In this document: positions 10,546 through 22,427 of the stretch, piece after piece
Layout: every line of letters begins with the position of its first letter
Position numbering within the stretch: position 1 is the first letter of the stretch
Origin: Ochotona curzoniae
Lineage: Eukaryota; Chordata; Mammalia; Lagomorpha; Ochotonidae
DNA: 64,000 bases
NCBI RefSeq assembly: GCF_017591425.1
Contig: NW_024467121.1
Span: forward strand, 17,620,707-17,684,706
Direction: 5' to 3'
The notes under the pieces: model-generated
What the model was told of the DNA's origin: nothing
Databases searched by the model: none
The model's input: the letters and a program-made list of their open reading frames with translations, nothing else
Program-made: the position numbers and the translations under genes

Positions 10546-11457
10546 ATTCCTTTAAGGGCCTCATGCTTCGGAAATGAATGACTGGACTTTATATAGTGAA
10601 TTTCTGTTCATTTCTTTCAAACAGTGTCTTCTCCCTGGCAGATAACCACTATCATGGGTACATTTTGATCCTTACATCTCTGGAAAGAAAAAAAAAAGTA
10701 AAAGGGAGACACAGAAGACACAAAGCCAACATCAAAGTCAGCATCAAAGAAAACAAGAAATAACTCAAGGCTACTTTTGACCATTTTGTCCTCTTCTGCC
10801 TAGGACATTGTGACTTCAGCTAGTACTCAATTGTCTTGTCCCAGTAGAGTAGCAGAAGAATTAAGAAAACAGCCTCTAGACAAAAGTAGAACCCAAGGTG
10901 TTCGCTAAAAAATGCACAGGAAGAGAAAAAAAAGAAAAAAATGAAAACGAAACAAAAACACTAGAACTTCCTGGTTTAATTCTTACGTCTCTTTGAATCC
11001 CTCCAGCACATATTACAGGTTGATTTTAAAAAGTGAAATCTAGGTCAACTCACTATTTGTGTTTGCCATGGGACACATCTATAGTTTGCCTGCCTGGAGA
11101 CCTCATTTGCCTTTTTAATTGCACCCAATGAGATTTCTCCACATTGGAGGTTCTCTCCCAATGGTTGCATAATTATACATTCTGGTTTACCATACTCTGA
11201 GGCAATTATGAAACTGATCCTTCAGAAATGAGAAGTCCAGCTTCTAAGCTAGACAGAGAGCTGTGGGTTACTCTGACCTGAGAGGCGCCTTAGCACAACT
11301 TACCCCCCCCCCTTGCTGCCTTTGTTCTAAAACCCCAGATTATCAGGTAGTACGTTGAAAGTATTCACTTTCTTCCTCCTTTGAACATTACTTCTAAAGA
11401 AAGTTTAAAATTGACCTTTGTTATGTTGTAAAGGTGTTCAGACTGCTAGTATAGGAG

Positions 11458-11772
11458 CCTGTATTTGGCGTAGCAATGAAGCTACTATTTGGGATGCTTG
11501 CATTCCACATTGGAGTGTGTAGGTTTGGATATCATCTCTGTTTCTGATTCCACCTTCTTGCTAAGGCACAGCCTCAGGGGCAGCACATGATGGCTCAAGT
11601 AGTTGAGTCCCCAGTATACCCACAGGAGTAACCTGGATCATGTTCCTGGCTGCTCACTCCAGCCTGACTCAGCTGTACCTGTTTGCAGGCATCTGAGTGT
11701 AAGCCATTGGCTAGGAGCTCTCTCTGCCTCTCTCCCTGCATTTCACATTTTTTTAAAGTGTACATAAAATTA
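11458..11772 (+). mobile_element. C-repeat SINE (CSINE)
   Basis: Forward-strand copy with TGGCGTAGCAATGAAGCTACTATTTGGGATGC (tRNA-like head with Pol III A-box region), CAAGTAGTTGAGTCCC, CCTGGATCATGTTCCTGGCTGC, GCAGGCATCTGAGTGTAAGCCATTGGCTAGGAGCTCTCTCTGCCTCTC and a short A-rich end. It is diverged but full length in outline. Confidence 0.75.
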
Positions 11773-13954
11773 TTCATATCCTTTGAACTTTATTTAACAT
11801 TTCCAGCCATGATAAAAGATAAAATGCTGTTAGCACAATGAATAATTATCTGTATTAATAGTTTAATAAAAGATTCTTCCATCCTTGAATGTATGGCTCC
11901 AGATGTTAACAAAACTTGAGGCCCGAGATCTCTGTGTTTCTCATCTTGATTTTACTTAATCAGAGGTAATTAATTTTTATTTATAGTCTGACCCAAACTT
12001 TTTTCAAGAAAAAAATTGCCCTCCAGTTAAACACAGGTATGCCGTGGTATACCACCATAAATACATACAGAATAATCATTGTGGCCCTTAAAAGCATTGG
12101 AAACTAAGAAGATATTTTTGCCCAAATGACAAAAACAAAATGGGAACCAATCTAAAATGATGTAATTTTAAAATATATGTTCTGGTAACAGAAGTTATGG
12201 ATGATAGTGTGTTGGCTTTTGAAAATGTTGTGACCCCTACTTTGAAATTCAGTGGAAACCAGTTTATGTAATAGGTATCTTAGTGATTTACTAGATATCA
12301 CACTAGAGAAACTTTCAGTGAACCAGACTAGTTAAGCTTATTAAAGCATCAGTCTTCACATGTCTGAAGATGTTTTCTAAATGGATCTAGATAAGAGCTA
12401 TATATTTTTAAGAAAAGAAAATGAAGAAGAAACTGCTGTGTGGATTATAGTTCTTGATGTACATGGATTTATCAAGGCCTCTTTTCCCCTGAATCTTGTA
12501 GAGAAATACCTACAGGTAGCAAGCACAGGAATGAGTTTTGGTATAACTGCAAAAAGGAGCTGCACAGGAGCAGATTGTAATAGTGAAACCAACGGATAGG
12601 GGAGGATGGAGATGACAGAAGCAGCAGCACAAGAATGGATGGTTAGGATCAATGTTTTTTCACTCTCTCTGGAAATTACTGAAAGAGATGTCCTTGGTCT
12701 AGTTTCCACATTCTGGTGTTAATTCAGTTTGGAGAATTTCATAAAATAGACTTGGGATAATTATCAGCATGTAGAACAAAGGAATATCATTTCTCTGTTT
12801 GTACCTCAGGAGCACACATTGGTTTGAGAGAAAAGGAATGCAAAGATTGAGGAAAACTATTTTCTCATAGTACTCCTTCACTAACCAAAATCTGATCATT
12901 TTGAAGTATTATTCTGAGATGTGTTAGGCCGTGAATGTATGTAGGGCAGATTCTGCAGCCTGACCTGCATATGGGCCCAAGCTTCTGCCGTCACAGTGGT
13001 CTTCTTGTTCTCAACAGTGTTCACAGTCTCTCTCCAGCTAACTTCAGGAATGGTCGTTTTTATGATTCCAGATAGAAAGAAAGAAAGTAAATAAAATGCC
13101 TTTCCCTAACTAGTACAACTAAATGGAGATTGCATTCCAGACATGTAGAAAGAAAAACAGAGGAGGGAGAAGCCTAGGAAATGAGGCCGCCAAGAAGCTA
13201 ATGGTCACAGCTGTCCCCAAAATGCTAAACATTACAAATGATGATGGCAGACACCAAGAATCGAACAACAGGTAATTCACCACTTTTAACCAAGAGCTTT
13301 TCAGCTCCTTTCTAGGACACTGTGCCCGATATTTAGGCGATGTTATTGAAGATATATCAAGGAGATGGAGGGGTTCGAAAGGAGAGCAGCATGAATCACA
13401 AAGGTCCAGGAAGGTGAACTCGTGTGGCAGGGTCTGCGAGGTTAACTTCAAAAGCCTGAGAGCATTGAGTCATGAGAATGAAAGGGGGGAAAGGCTGGAG
13501 CGAGACATGAAAAGGAGGGGTTGTGCTGTCAAAAAAAGAAGAGAGTACGATTGAAGTTTTGAAGATGCTAAAGTGCAAAGTAAGGCTATATATAGATAAG
13601 CTCTTTCAATTAATGCTAAACCCTGGGATTCTGCTGCTTAGACTTAAAATGTTGAAACAGCAGGCCAAGTTAGAGTTGGAGCAAAGCTTTTACACAGAAG
13701 AGGTGGTGAACTTAGAGCACCTTTTGAAAGTTAAGGATGTGGCGGGGGCAGGTGGATCCCCAGGCCTAGGCAGTGGACCTGCTTGCAAGCTTTCTTGCGA
13801 GCCTTCCTGCATAGCTGCTGTGGAACTGTGATTGGGAGTTGACAGTATCTCTGAAAGCCCTGGGTCTGGTCTAATGTTAAATTTCATACATAACAAAACA
13901 TGTGCCCCATAGAGTTAACACTATGTTTACCAAAGTACTGATCAGTTGACCAGT

Positions 13955-14267
13955 TTTTCTGTTTTTTAATATTTTTTTGAAAGAATTTCAGAGAGTGACA
14001 GAGACAGAGAGATCCTCCATCCTGTGGTTCACTCTGTAGACGGCACAGTGGCCAAGGCTGAACCAACCTGAAGCCAAAAGCTTCACCTGGGTTCTCCATC
14101 TGGGTGGCCAGTGCCCAATCAATTGAGCTTTCTGCTGCTGCTTTCTCCAAACCATTAGGAGGGAGCTGGATCAGAAATGGAGCAGCCAAGCCAGGATCCA
14201 GCACCCAATATAAGACACCAGCACTGCAGATTGCAGCTTTACGCACAATGCCGCAATGCTGGTCCCC
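13955..14267 (-). mobile_element. C-repeat SINE (CSINE)
   Basis: Reverse-strand copy: TTTTTTGAAAGAATTTCAGAGAGTGACAGAGACAGAGAG, CATCCTGTGGTTCACTC, CACAGTGGCCAAGGCTGAACCAACCTGAAGCC, GGGAGCTGGATCAGAAATGGAGCAGCC, ending GCAGCTTTACGCACAATGCCGCAATGCTGG. The order of modules is complete. Confidence 0.88.
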
Positions 14268-14914
14268 AATAAATATTTGTTGATGGCTGCTATATGTAAG
14301 AAATTATATACTAGTTTTGCTGAGAATATAAAGATTAACCAGTCACATGTTTTGTTTGAAATGGAAAAATCTGTGGGAATGCAAAAGAGAACTGAATTCT
14401 TTGGGAATGCAAAGCATTGGATTAGCATTGTTGATTGTGTGTATGTGTGTGTGTTTATACATATACTTGGGTTTTTTCTGATTTGGGTAATGCATTCAAG
14501 AAAGTGTGAGAGTCCTGTGCTGTTAAGATAACGAAAATTAAAGTCACCAGGTTAGGGGAACCAAGATCTTGTGATGCTAGGTGTCAGGCTTTTTTCCTCA
14601 GTGGCATTCATGTCATTTCTTTTCTCTTCAGTTCTAGTTTTTTTTTTTCTTCTTCTTTGCATGCCATGTGAACAATTTAGAACAAAAAGAGACTAAAGTT
14701 TTAGAAATGAACTTGAAATTCTCCTTTGAATCTAAGGATATGAAGTTTGCAAGCTCTTATTAGTATAGTTAGGACATCAGTGTTAGCGTCAAAGTGGATC
14801 TCATTTCCCCTTTTCATTATGGCAGCTGTCAGTACAGTGTTCTAAGAAAGAACTGCCAATCCCTTCATAATGGAGCTAGAGCCCCTGGACACTAAAAAAT
14901 GACTGGTAACCTCC

Positions 14915-15116
14915 ATGGGTGGGGAACCTTTTCCTGCCAGTGACCACTTGGATATTTGTAAGACCATTTGCATACCACAACAAACTATCAGCTTAAAAAT
15001 GAGCCTGCTACAGATTCATTAAATTTCAAGTTCTGCCTGCAATTGCATTGGCAGAGCCTCTCCAAATAACAAGATGGACCTTATACAGCCCATAGTCCAG
15101 ATGTTCCCAAACCCGA
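14915..15116. mobile_element. hAT-like non-autonomous DNA transposon relic
   Basis: The segment begins GGGTGGGGAACCTTTTCCTGCCAGTGACCACTTGGATATTTGTAAGACCATTTGC and ends GGACCTTATACAGCCCATAGTCCAGATGTTCCCAAACCC. Its ends are imperfect terminal inverted repeats: GGGTGGGGAAC at 14917-14927 against GTTCCCAAACCC at 15103-15114. This matches my memory of a widespread mammalian repeat with GGGGTGGGGAACCTTTTTTCTGCC termini. No transposase is encoded. I could not identify an 8-bp target duplication, and the family name is uncertain. Confidence 0.5.
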
Positions 15117-15254
15117 TTGTAAACCATCATAGGATGGTGTGTATGGGTCTGTTGCTCACAAATATGTTTTAAACTTTGTGATATACTGAAGTTAGTTTTT
15201 TTTTTTTCAATTGGCATCCTGGATTTTTCCTTCCAGTCATTATATTACCTGTGC

Positions 15255-15365
15255 AGTGGCCTCCAGAGAGATAAATTATTTATGAAATGTTAAACATAAG
15301 TTGTTCGGTAAAATGCCTAGTACACAGTGGGCACTGAGTAAGAGGTAGTAACTAGTAAAGATAAC
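15255..15365 (+). mobile_element. MIR/L2 3'-end fragment
   Basis: GTTGTTCGGTAAAATGCCTAGTACACAGTGGGCACTGAGTAAGAGG resembles the shared MIR/L2 3' end (aaagcacttagcacagtgcctggcacatagtaggtgctcaataa). Only the last part is recognisable. Confidence 0.5.
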
Positions 15366-16689
15366 AAAAGAAAGCAGTGATAAATAGCAACGGCAGTAAT
15401 ACTGTCTGATTTCATAAGCAATACATACTATTTTAAATATTTGTGCAGAGAAATCTTACAGTGGGTTTTTTTTCCTAAACAGGTTGCTAGGAGACATGCA
15501 CAGTTTGTATCAGTATTATTTGGGACAAGGAAAGAAATTGGTAGAATGAGTCAAGGGGAAAAGGTAGTTGGGATAAAAACCAACACCTTCTAGGGAAAGA
15601 GTGTGAAGGTGGAGAAAAGGAAATATTTAGTAACTAAGAATCAGAGACGGCAGGGAACCTCCTGTGGACTGTTCGCCTAGAGTCTCTACCCTTGAAAACT
15701 ACAGACTCTGAAAATTATTCCATGTCTAATCATCTTGCTTCAACTCAAATTTGCATGGACATGTATTCATCGCTATAGACCTTCATGTTACATTGCTTGG
15801 CATATTGGACTGTGTTTTTCATGTTGTACGGGACCTCGGGGTGTTTTAGCTTTTGATTTGTCTTTGACACACAGACTTTGCTGTATAGTTTGTTCAGAAA
15901 TAACATTGCCACTTGACTTCCATCAGCAAGAATACTTTTGAGTTATGCTTCAGCGTTTATCACAGATCTTCGCACTTTCACAAGCCTCTTGCTGCCAGCT
16001 TGTACTCAGTTTGCAGGATGGTGGCTTGGCTTTAGAGCAATATAGCAATATTCTGTAACCAGAAGTAGAGGAAGTTCATTGTCTCAGAATCAGCTCTGGT
16101 TTCAGAAGCTTGTGGACGGACAGTTGCTTTGAGCAAAGTATTGCTAGCAAAATTAATACAGGAATCACAACATTGGGAAGGAAGTAAACATGTTAACACT
16201 AGCTTTCAGACACACCCATCTCTAACAAAGTGTCCATCTCTTCAAAATTACATTGCTAAGCTGTTCCTTAATAGATGTTTACATGCTATTTAGTGGAGAC
16301 ATTGTAGCAGAAGATACCAATTCTGAGTAGGCTTGCTGACTGTCTTATATAGTGTATGCAACATAGCATAAGAAAGTAAAAAACTTTTATCTTTCTGTTT
16401 TTGTGTTGATTCTTAAAATTTTCAATAGTGGTTAGCTTAATTTTCAGTTTTTTGTTTGTATGAACCTAAAGAAAAAAATATTAGGTTGTTAAAAATAGCT
16501 ATCAATAAAAATGTTTACATGAGTTAAGAAAAATTAATGAGAAAAAAACTGCTTAAACTGTGCACTCTCTTGCTTTGCTGGGAACACTTCTCCAAACAGG
16601 CCAGTTTAGTTTCAGTGTCTAGATTGAGTCAGGCTTTAGTTCTTTTAAACCTCTGTAAAGTAGTAATGGATTTCTGGGTAGGTAGTTAC

Positions 16690-17480
16690 ATTTTGTAATG
16701 AAGGACCAGCTGGCCCTTTCTCATTACAATTCAACAGTGGCTTGCTCTTTTAAGGGAGGATACCAGTTACCCAGGAAAGGCAAAGGAGATCCTTGCACTG
16801 CCTGAAGCATTTTCCTCATATTGCAGTGGAAGCTGATGCGAGCATTGCAAGCAATTGCAGTCTCCATCAATACCTGAGTGAAGTCAGTGTGTCCTAGCAG
16901 TGATCTTAAAAGACAACTACCATGTGGCTTAGTAACATTGGAAAACAGCTTTGTAGCAGAATAAGAGCAACAATATTGGAAAAGCATTTTAGGCATGCCG
17001 GTTGGTTGGATCCAGGAACACAAGATGTGAGTCTCAGAACTGTTGCCATGCTACCTGCCATATTTCCTCTGGCTTGCTTCCGTACAGTTGAGTAAGCAAC
17101 CTTGTTAGGCAAATTTTTTTTTTTTAAAATAAGAGCGTGTAGTCCATGCCCACATGTCCTGTTCCGTCTCCTCTGTGCCAAACGAACTGCTGAGCTTGGT
17201 GCCCTCTTTGTGAAGTGGACATCTGTCTAATGAGAATTGGATTGTGACCACCAGTTCATTTTACACAAGCCACCATACAGCTGGCAGGTGGCAAGGGATC
17301 TTAACTGTTTTGCAAGTCCAATATGGGTTGCATTCAACTCTAGAGGTGGCAAATGTGGAATTCTTCCACCAAGTCCTGTTCCCGCAAAGGAAATGCTTCC
17401 AAAAGCCAAGACTTCATTCTAATCTCTGTAGAGGAAGAAAAGGACTTGAGGAAAGGCAATGAATAAATTAAAGATACAGT
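16690..17480. other. Unclassified intron block with overlapping ORFs
   Basis: This sequence is neither low-complexity nor a match to the SINE/L1/MIR patterns seen elsewhere in the window. The minus strand has open frames of 99 (16724-17023) and 91 (16906-17181) codons in different frames, and there are 60-72 codon frames around 17230-17520 on both strands. I recognise no domain. The frames overlap and are mutually incompatible, so coding is unlikely. It could be a decayed LTR or transposon, or a conserved non-coding element. Confidence 0.3.
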
Positions 17481-17971
17481 TTTTAATCGTATTTTTTGGC
17501 TTTCCTCTCTACCTAATTGCACTCTAATCTGTATTTAGGAGTACAGTTTTTAAGTGGGACATGTCAGGCTTTTATGCTACAGATTAAATTCCAAGGCAAA
17601 TAAATTTGTGACAGCTTAAGAGGCAAGAAGAAGAGTCTTCATCAAATTATAGAGTTTGATTGTTTAACCTAGACTAATCAGCAGTTGGAGGGCCTGCCAC
17701 ATGTCTTCAGGAAGACAAGAATGCTTAGGAGATAAGAGAGAGCCTATGGCTCTATGGCTTTCTGCCCCCGTGCATTAGCTGACGAGCTGCCTGAGTATAC
17801 CTAAAACTATTGGTCGGGCTGCCCTAGCAACACAAAATGCTGTGTTGACACATATTCCATCACATGTTTGCAATGAAAATGGCGTATTTTTAGAACACTT
17901 CAAAGCCAGGAAACCATTCAACCATATCGCATCCTCCCTTGCCCTCTAGCCACTTCCCACACAGCCCCAAG

Positions 17972-18035
17972 AAAATTACCCCATTTTATCGAAAAGGAAC
18001 CTGAGACAAAGATTAAATGTAATTCTGAGCAAAGC
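17972..18035 (-). mobile_element. MIR SINE fragment
   Basis: ATTACCCCATTTTATCGAAAAGGAACCTGAGACAAAGATTAAATG fits the reverse complement of the MIR core (ccccattttacagatgaggaaactgagg). Flanking modules are lost. Confidence 0.45.
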
Positions 18036-18329
18036 TGATAATCTTAGGGAAAATTGCTGACCTGTTCTTAAAAATCTAACTCATCCTCCAGAGTAGTTTA
18101 TAATGTTTCCACTTCTTTTATACCTAAACCATGTGTGTGCCTGATGACTTTAAAGCCTAAATGTCGCATATGAAGTTGAAAAAAAAAATAGCCACCTGTT
18201 TTTTTTCTTTCTTAGCATTTATTCAAATAAAAATAGGCACATGATGTTAGAGCCCATTTGAAACATCTTTTGCATTTAGAATACTTGCTTTTTGAGGATC
18301 TTTGACAACATCACTTGCTAGAAAAGGGT

Positions 18330-18415
18330 CTTCTGCAATCCTGAAGTTTCTGTGCCTAGCTCAGTGCCTGGAAAAGACATTACAAATGGCTGCAGATCAA
18401 ATGAATGAACTCAGT
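18330..18415 (+). mobile_element. L2/MIR 3'-end fragment
   Basis: GCCTAGCTCAGTGCCTGGAAAAGACATTACAAATGG...CAAATGAATGAACTCAG resembles the L2 3' end (gcctagcacagtgcctggcacatagtaggtgctcaataaatg...tgaatgaatga). It is short and diverged. Confidence 0.45.
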
Positions 18416-19115
18416 GCTGCCTCTCTGATCCAACATAATTTACACATTTTGACACAGTTACTACCCCGGAGTGGAGTGCTGCTGTTTTACATTCTGAAGA
18501 CATGTGTTGGTTGCCTCAAGTACCAAGCAGTGTGCAATGTCCTGGGGAATACAAACATAGAAGATGTGGCCCAGATCACAGAACCTATTCAGGGTGGAGT
18601 TTATGGGTGTGTGTGTATAATGTAGGCAGAGGGTAACATGGTTCTTTTTTTCTGCAAGTTCTCTGACCCAGTAAAGAATAACTAGTGTACCAATAGGAAA
18701 AAGGAACATCAGAGTTGTGCAACTTGAATAACATCTTGCCAAGTGCATGCTAAAATCAAGTTTCCAAATAGTAAAATTTATTAGGTATGGGGAAATATCA
18801 CATACACCCATATCAGCACAAATCCAAAACAAAAACAAATGTCTACTCTAGCCTCCCCCCCTCTCCCCCGTCATCTGGCAGCACTCCCATGCGTATATGG
18901 CTTAGCTGTTTCTTACACAGAACTCATGTATTAGTCTGTTTACAGTTCTCACACATTTGGGGCCCAAATTAAAAAAATAGATCAAGAAAGTACAAGAGTT
19001 TTGCAAGTTGTAAAACTCCATACAAACACTGCATGTGATGTTTGAGTCTCTTCTTTTTCTTGCTTTGCTTATCCTCTTTATCATATGGAATTTTTTTTGG
19101 AAGATGTATTTGTTT

Positions 19116-19439
19116 AGGGCCCAGCACGGTAGCGTAGCAACAAAAGTCCTCACCTTACAACTGCTAGGATCTCATATGGGTGACAGTTCATGTCCTGGTG
19201 GCCCCATTTCCCAACCAGCTCCCTGCTTGTGGCCTGGGAAGAGCAGTCGAGGACAGCCCAAAGCCTTAGGACCCTGTATCCGCATGGGCGACTTGGAAGA
19301 AGCTCCTGGCTCCTAGCTTTGGATCATCTCAGCTCTGGCCATTGTGGCCACTTAGGGGGTGAGTCAGTAGACGGAAGTAAATAAGTAAATCTTTTTTTAA
19401 AAAAAAAAAGTTTTAAGAAAGTAAATCTTTAAAAGAAAT
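19116..19439 (+). mobile_element. C-repeat SINE with target duplication
   Basis: Full-length forward copy: AGGGCCCAGCACGGTAGCGTAGCAAC head, CTCATATGGGTGAC, CTGCTTGTGGCCTGGGAAGAGCAGTCGAGGACAGCCC, AAGCTCCTGGCTCCTAGC, GGTGAGTCAGTAGACGG and an A-rich AAATAAGTAAATC tail. It is flanked by a 12-bp direct repeat ATGTATTTGTTT (19104-19115 and 19440-19451), a target-site duplication from L1-driven insertion. The next SINE starts immediately after in the opposite orientation. Confidence 0.92.
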
Positions 19440-19451
19440 ATGTATTTGTTT

Positions 19452-19715
19452 TAGATTTGTTTGTTTTTATTGGAAAGTCAGATATACAGGGAGGAGGAGA
19501 GACAGAGAGTAACATCTTCTTCCACTGATTGACTCCCCAAGCAGCTACAATGCCCAATGCTGAGCCAACCCAAAGCCAGGAGCTAGGCATTTCTTCAGGC
19601 CAAGCAGGGAGCTGGGTGGGAAATGAAACAGCCCAGATACAAACCTGCTCCCTTATGGGATCCTGGCTCATGTAAGGTAAGGATTCAGCCACTAAACAAT
19701 CGCTCTAGGTCCATG
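19452..19715 (-). mobile_element. C-repeat SINE, tail-to-tail with its left neighbour
   Basis: Reverse-strand copy: TAGATTTGTTTGTTTTTATTGGAAAGTCAGATATACAGGGAGGAGGAGAGACAGAGAG, CCACTGATTGACTCCCCAAG, AAAGCCAGGAGCTAGG, AAGCAGGGAGCTGGGTGGGAAATG, CCTTATGGGATCC, ending TTCAGCCACTAAACAATCGC. It lies 12 bp from the end of the forward copy at 19116-19439. The left element probably inserted into or beside the T-rich end of this one. Confidence 0.92.
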
Positions 19716-19824
19716 GCATGTGGAACTTTGCTTTATCCTTTTTTCTATTATATACAGTGTCAGCTTCCAGTTTGAAAAAAAAAGTAGGTGCAATAATGGA
19801 ATTGAATTGTGGTAGAACTGAAAG

Positions 19825-20005
19825 GCATAGTAGTAGTGATTAAGAGCTGAATCTTGGAGATCAAATGTCTGGTGGCTGATCCCTCCAGCAATCTTGTAAT
19901 CTTGATTTCCCAATGCTTCAGTTTCCTCATCTGTGAAATGAACAGTTATTCAGTGAGATTAAGTCAGCCCTCAGAACAATGCTTGACACATAATAAATTG
20001 ATATT
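19825..20005 (+). mobile_element. MIR SINE
   Basis: GCATAGTAGTAGTGATTAAGAGCTGAATCTTGGAGATCAAATG, then CTTGATTTCCCAATGCTTCAGTTTCCTCATCTGTGAAATG, then CAGAACAATGCTTGACACATAATAAA, reproduces the MIR order in the forward direction (head, core, 3' end). It is one of the clearest ancient repeats in the window. Confidence 0.85.
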
Positions 20006-20129
20006 GTACCTAATCTCCTCCAAATTAGAAAACTCAAGTTCAGAGGTCAATAAGCCATTACAGCATGACATTGTCTCCCATTAACACCTCCAAACAGATC
20101 ATCTACTGGCTAAATGTAAAAGCAACCCT

Positions 20130-20385
20130 CAGTGTTATCAAGTATAATGATGATAACTAATATTAACAAGCTATATTCCAGGCCCTTCAGTAAGGCCTTA
20201 ATATACATAGCCTTGTTCTAGTGTATTTTCTCACAGTAGTCCTGTGAGGTGAATACTGTGGTTCCCAGTTAAGAGAGGGAGAAAGCGTAAGCCTAAGAAA
20301 CTGATACAATGAGGTAAATGGCACCCAAGGAATTCAATCTGTGTCATTTTTCTGAACAGCCTCTGTTCCTAAACCTTTACATTGA
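20130..20385 (-). mobile_element. MIR SINE
   Basis: GATGATAACTAATATTAACAAGC...CCAGGCCCTTCAGTAAGGCCTTAATATAC..., CACAGTAGTCCTGTGAGGTGAATACTGTGGTTCCCAGTTAAGAGAGGGAGAAAGCG reads as reverse-complement MIR (atttattgagc...ccaggcactgtgctaagc...cctatgaggtaggtactattattatcccc). It lies about 125 bp after the forward MIR. Confidence 0.75.
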
Positions 20386-20765
20386 TCTCCTCCTGGTGTT
20401 TTCGTAGCATTTAACTGGACATGTCTCCAGTCTTAATATCTAGTGTTGATACTATGAAATTATGTGTTTCATTTTAGAATGCATATTTTTCTTAAGCTGA
20501 ATTGTCTTGGGCTTCTCTGTATTCTTACCATCTAATACAGTATATAGCACTTAATAGGTGCATCATAATGCTTGCTAAACTGTATTTCATTGTTCCTAAA
20601 ACAGTCTTTGTACTTCTTTCTTCTGTGTCTTGATAATACTTTTTTCCTAGTTACTATTTTTATATTCTGGCTTCTCAAAGTCTAGTGCAAGTGTAATTTC
20701 ATACACAATGATCTTTTCCTCTATCAGAAAATAATGTGTCACTCCTCAGAAATTTCTAGAACACT

Positions 20766-21056
20766 TTAGAATTACTCATTTGAGAGACAGTCAGATACAG
20801 AGCTTTCATCCTCTAGTTCATTCCTGGGCCAGGCCAGAGCCAGGAGCCAGCAGTTCAGTCTAGATCTCCGCTGTGGTGGCAGAGGTCCACTGCTTGGGCT
20901 GTTCCCTTCTTCATCTCAGAATATGCAACAACAACCTAGAATATTCACAAAAACCTAGAACGGGGAGCAGAACCAGGACTGAATCTCAGGCACTCTGATA
21001 TGGGACACAGACACCTTAATCAGCATTTTAGCTAATGTGTTACATGCTGGGCTCCT
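20766..21056 (-). mobile_element. C-repeat SINE (CSINE), older copy
   Basis: Reverse-strand copy: TTTGAGAGACAGTCAGATACAGAG, GGCCAGGCCAGAGCCAGGAGCCAGCAG, GGGGAGCAGAACCAGGACTGAATCTCAGGCACTCTGATATGGGACAC and CAGCATTTTAGCTAATGTG. A short A-rich insertion with a repeated ACCTAGAA sits around 20930-20965. The T-rich end is lost. Confidence 0.75.
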
Positions 21057-22427
21057 GTGACACTGGGTACACCAGCCGGCACAGTGTTTTCAGTAAGCTC
21101 CTGTGGTTTTGGTATGCACTATTTTAATATTTTAATATATATATACACTATTTTAGTATGTTTTTAGTGTACTTATACACTCTCATATGTGTAGCACAGT
21201 GCCTTAAAATAGTGTCCATTTGATGATTGAATGAATGCAAAACATCCCAAAGAAGGGGGTGTTTACTACCCTACTGGCTTGTTCTACCTTTCTTTTTCTT
21301 TTTTCTTTCTTTTGTCCTTTTCATGTCAGAATACTGAGCCGTGTTGCATTCCAGGTATAGAATCAGCTGGTGGGCGCTCTATGGAGCATGAAAAATATAT
21401 TGTTCCCAGTGAAGCAACGGAAGTTAGAGAATCATTTTAGGATGTCACTGTAGTGTGAAAAGTTTTGACATTTAAAATAAAATAAGGCAGGAGAAAAACA
21501 GTTCACTCTGTAGTTGGAGCCTCTTGCCAGCAAAGGCTCTGAGCCCTCGGCAGCATGCTCACCTGAAACCCCGCCAGACTTACAGATGTTTCCTTTGGCT
21601 CTGGCGTGAAGAACCACACCACAGTCCTCAGGAACAATCCTGTTCTGGCACAGGCTGATGTATCAGGGAGGGGACACAGCACATACAGACATTATTTTAT
21701 AAGTCCTTATTCATTTCTGGCTTCTTAGATCCAGCAGTGTACTTTGCTCTTTCATTTGGGTTATCCTACATCCCTTTATTCACTTAGTGTCAACACATGC
21801 AACCTTTGCATGAGCCTGTGAAAACCCAACTTAGCGAAATGCATATTTGGAACTCTGTAAGACAATGATACATTTTGCCTGTCCTTGTGCTTCTCGAAGT
21901 TTCCTGAAGGTTGTATGTAGGTAGATAGAACTCTTCAGGTTTAAATCTTGCTGTGAGTGTTCAGAGTTCATTGCATGGATGAAAATGTGTTTCTAGGGAC
22001 CAGAGAGCCTAGAAATAAGCAAGAGGGAAGTTTGTGCAAGTGGGGAGAGTTCAAGGCTAGTGTCTCTAATCCCTCATGTTCGTCACAAGTTTTAAACTTC
22101 CCCTTGGAATTATGGTTTCTACCAGCATGCACTGTGTAACTCATGTACTCTGCTTTTGGTCCTCTCTGTTGCTGTTAACGGCACCACCGTCCTATCAGAC
22201 AGTCTCAAGGTCTTGTCCTTGTCTCGGACTCCTGCCCTTGCCCACCATCACATTCAAATCTTAGTCTGTTACATTCTTGAAACTATTCTGTCCCTTCTTA
22301 CTGACATTGATCATTTCCTTAGAATTGTGTAACAGCTTTACGAATCTCTGTAGTAGCTTTATTAGGGGCATAATTAATCAATAAGAATTAAAGTATTTTA
22401 CGTGCACTTAAAGTATGCATTTAAAAT

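Noticed and set aside
11303..11312. C10 run (also 30131-30140) as a possible structured element
   Set aside because: Single homopolymer runs without further G/C runs nearby. Nothing distinguishes them from slippage products.
18302..18838. Frames of 107 (plus) and 125 (minus) codons
   Set aside because: They overlap on opposite strands, include an L2/MIR fragment, and have no recognisable motif or splice context.
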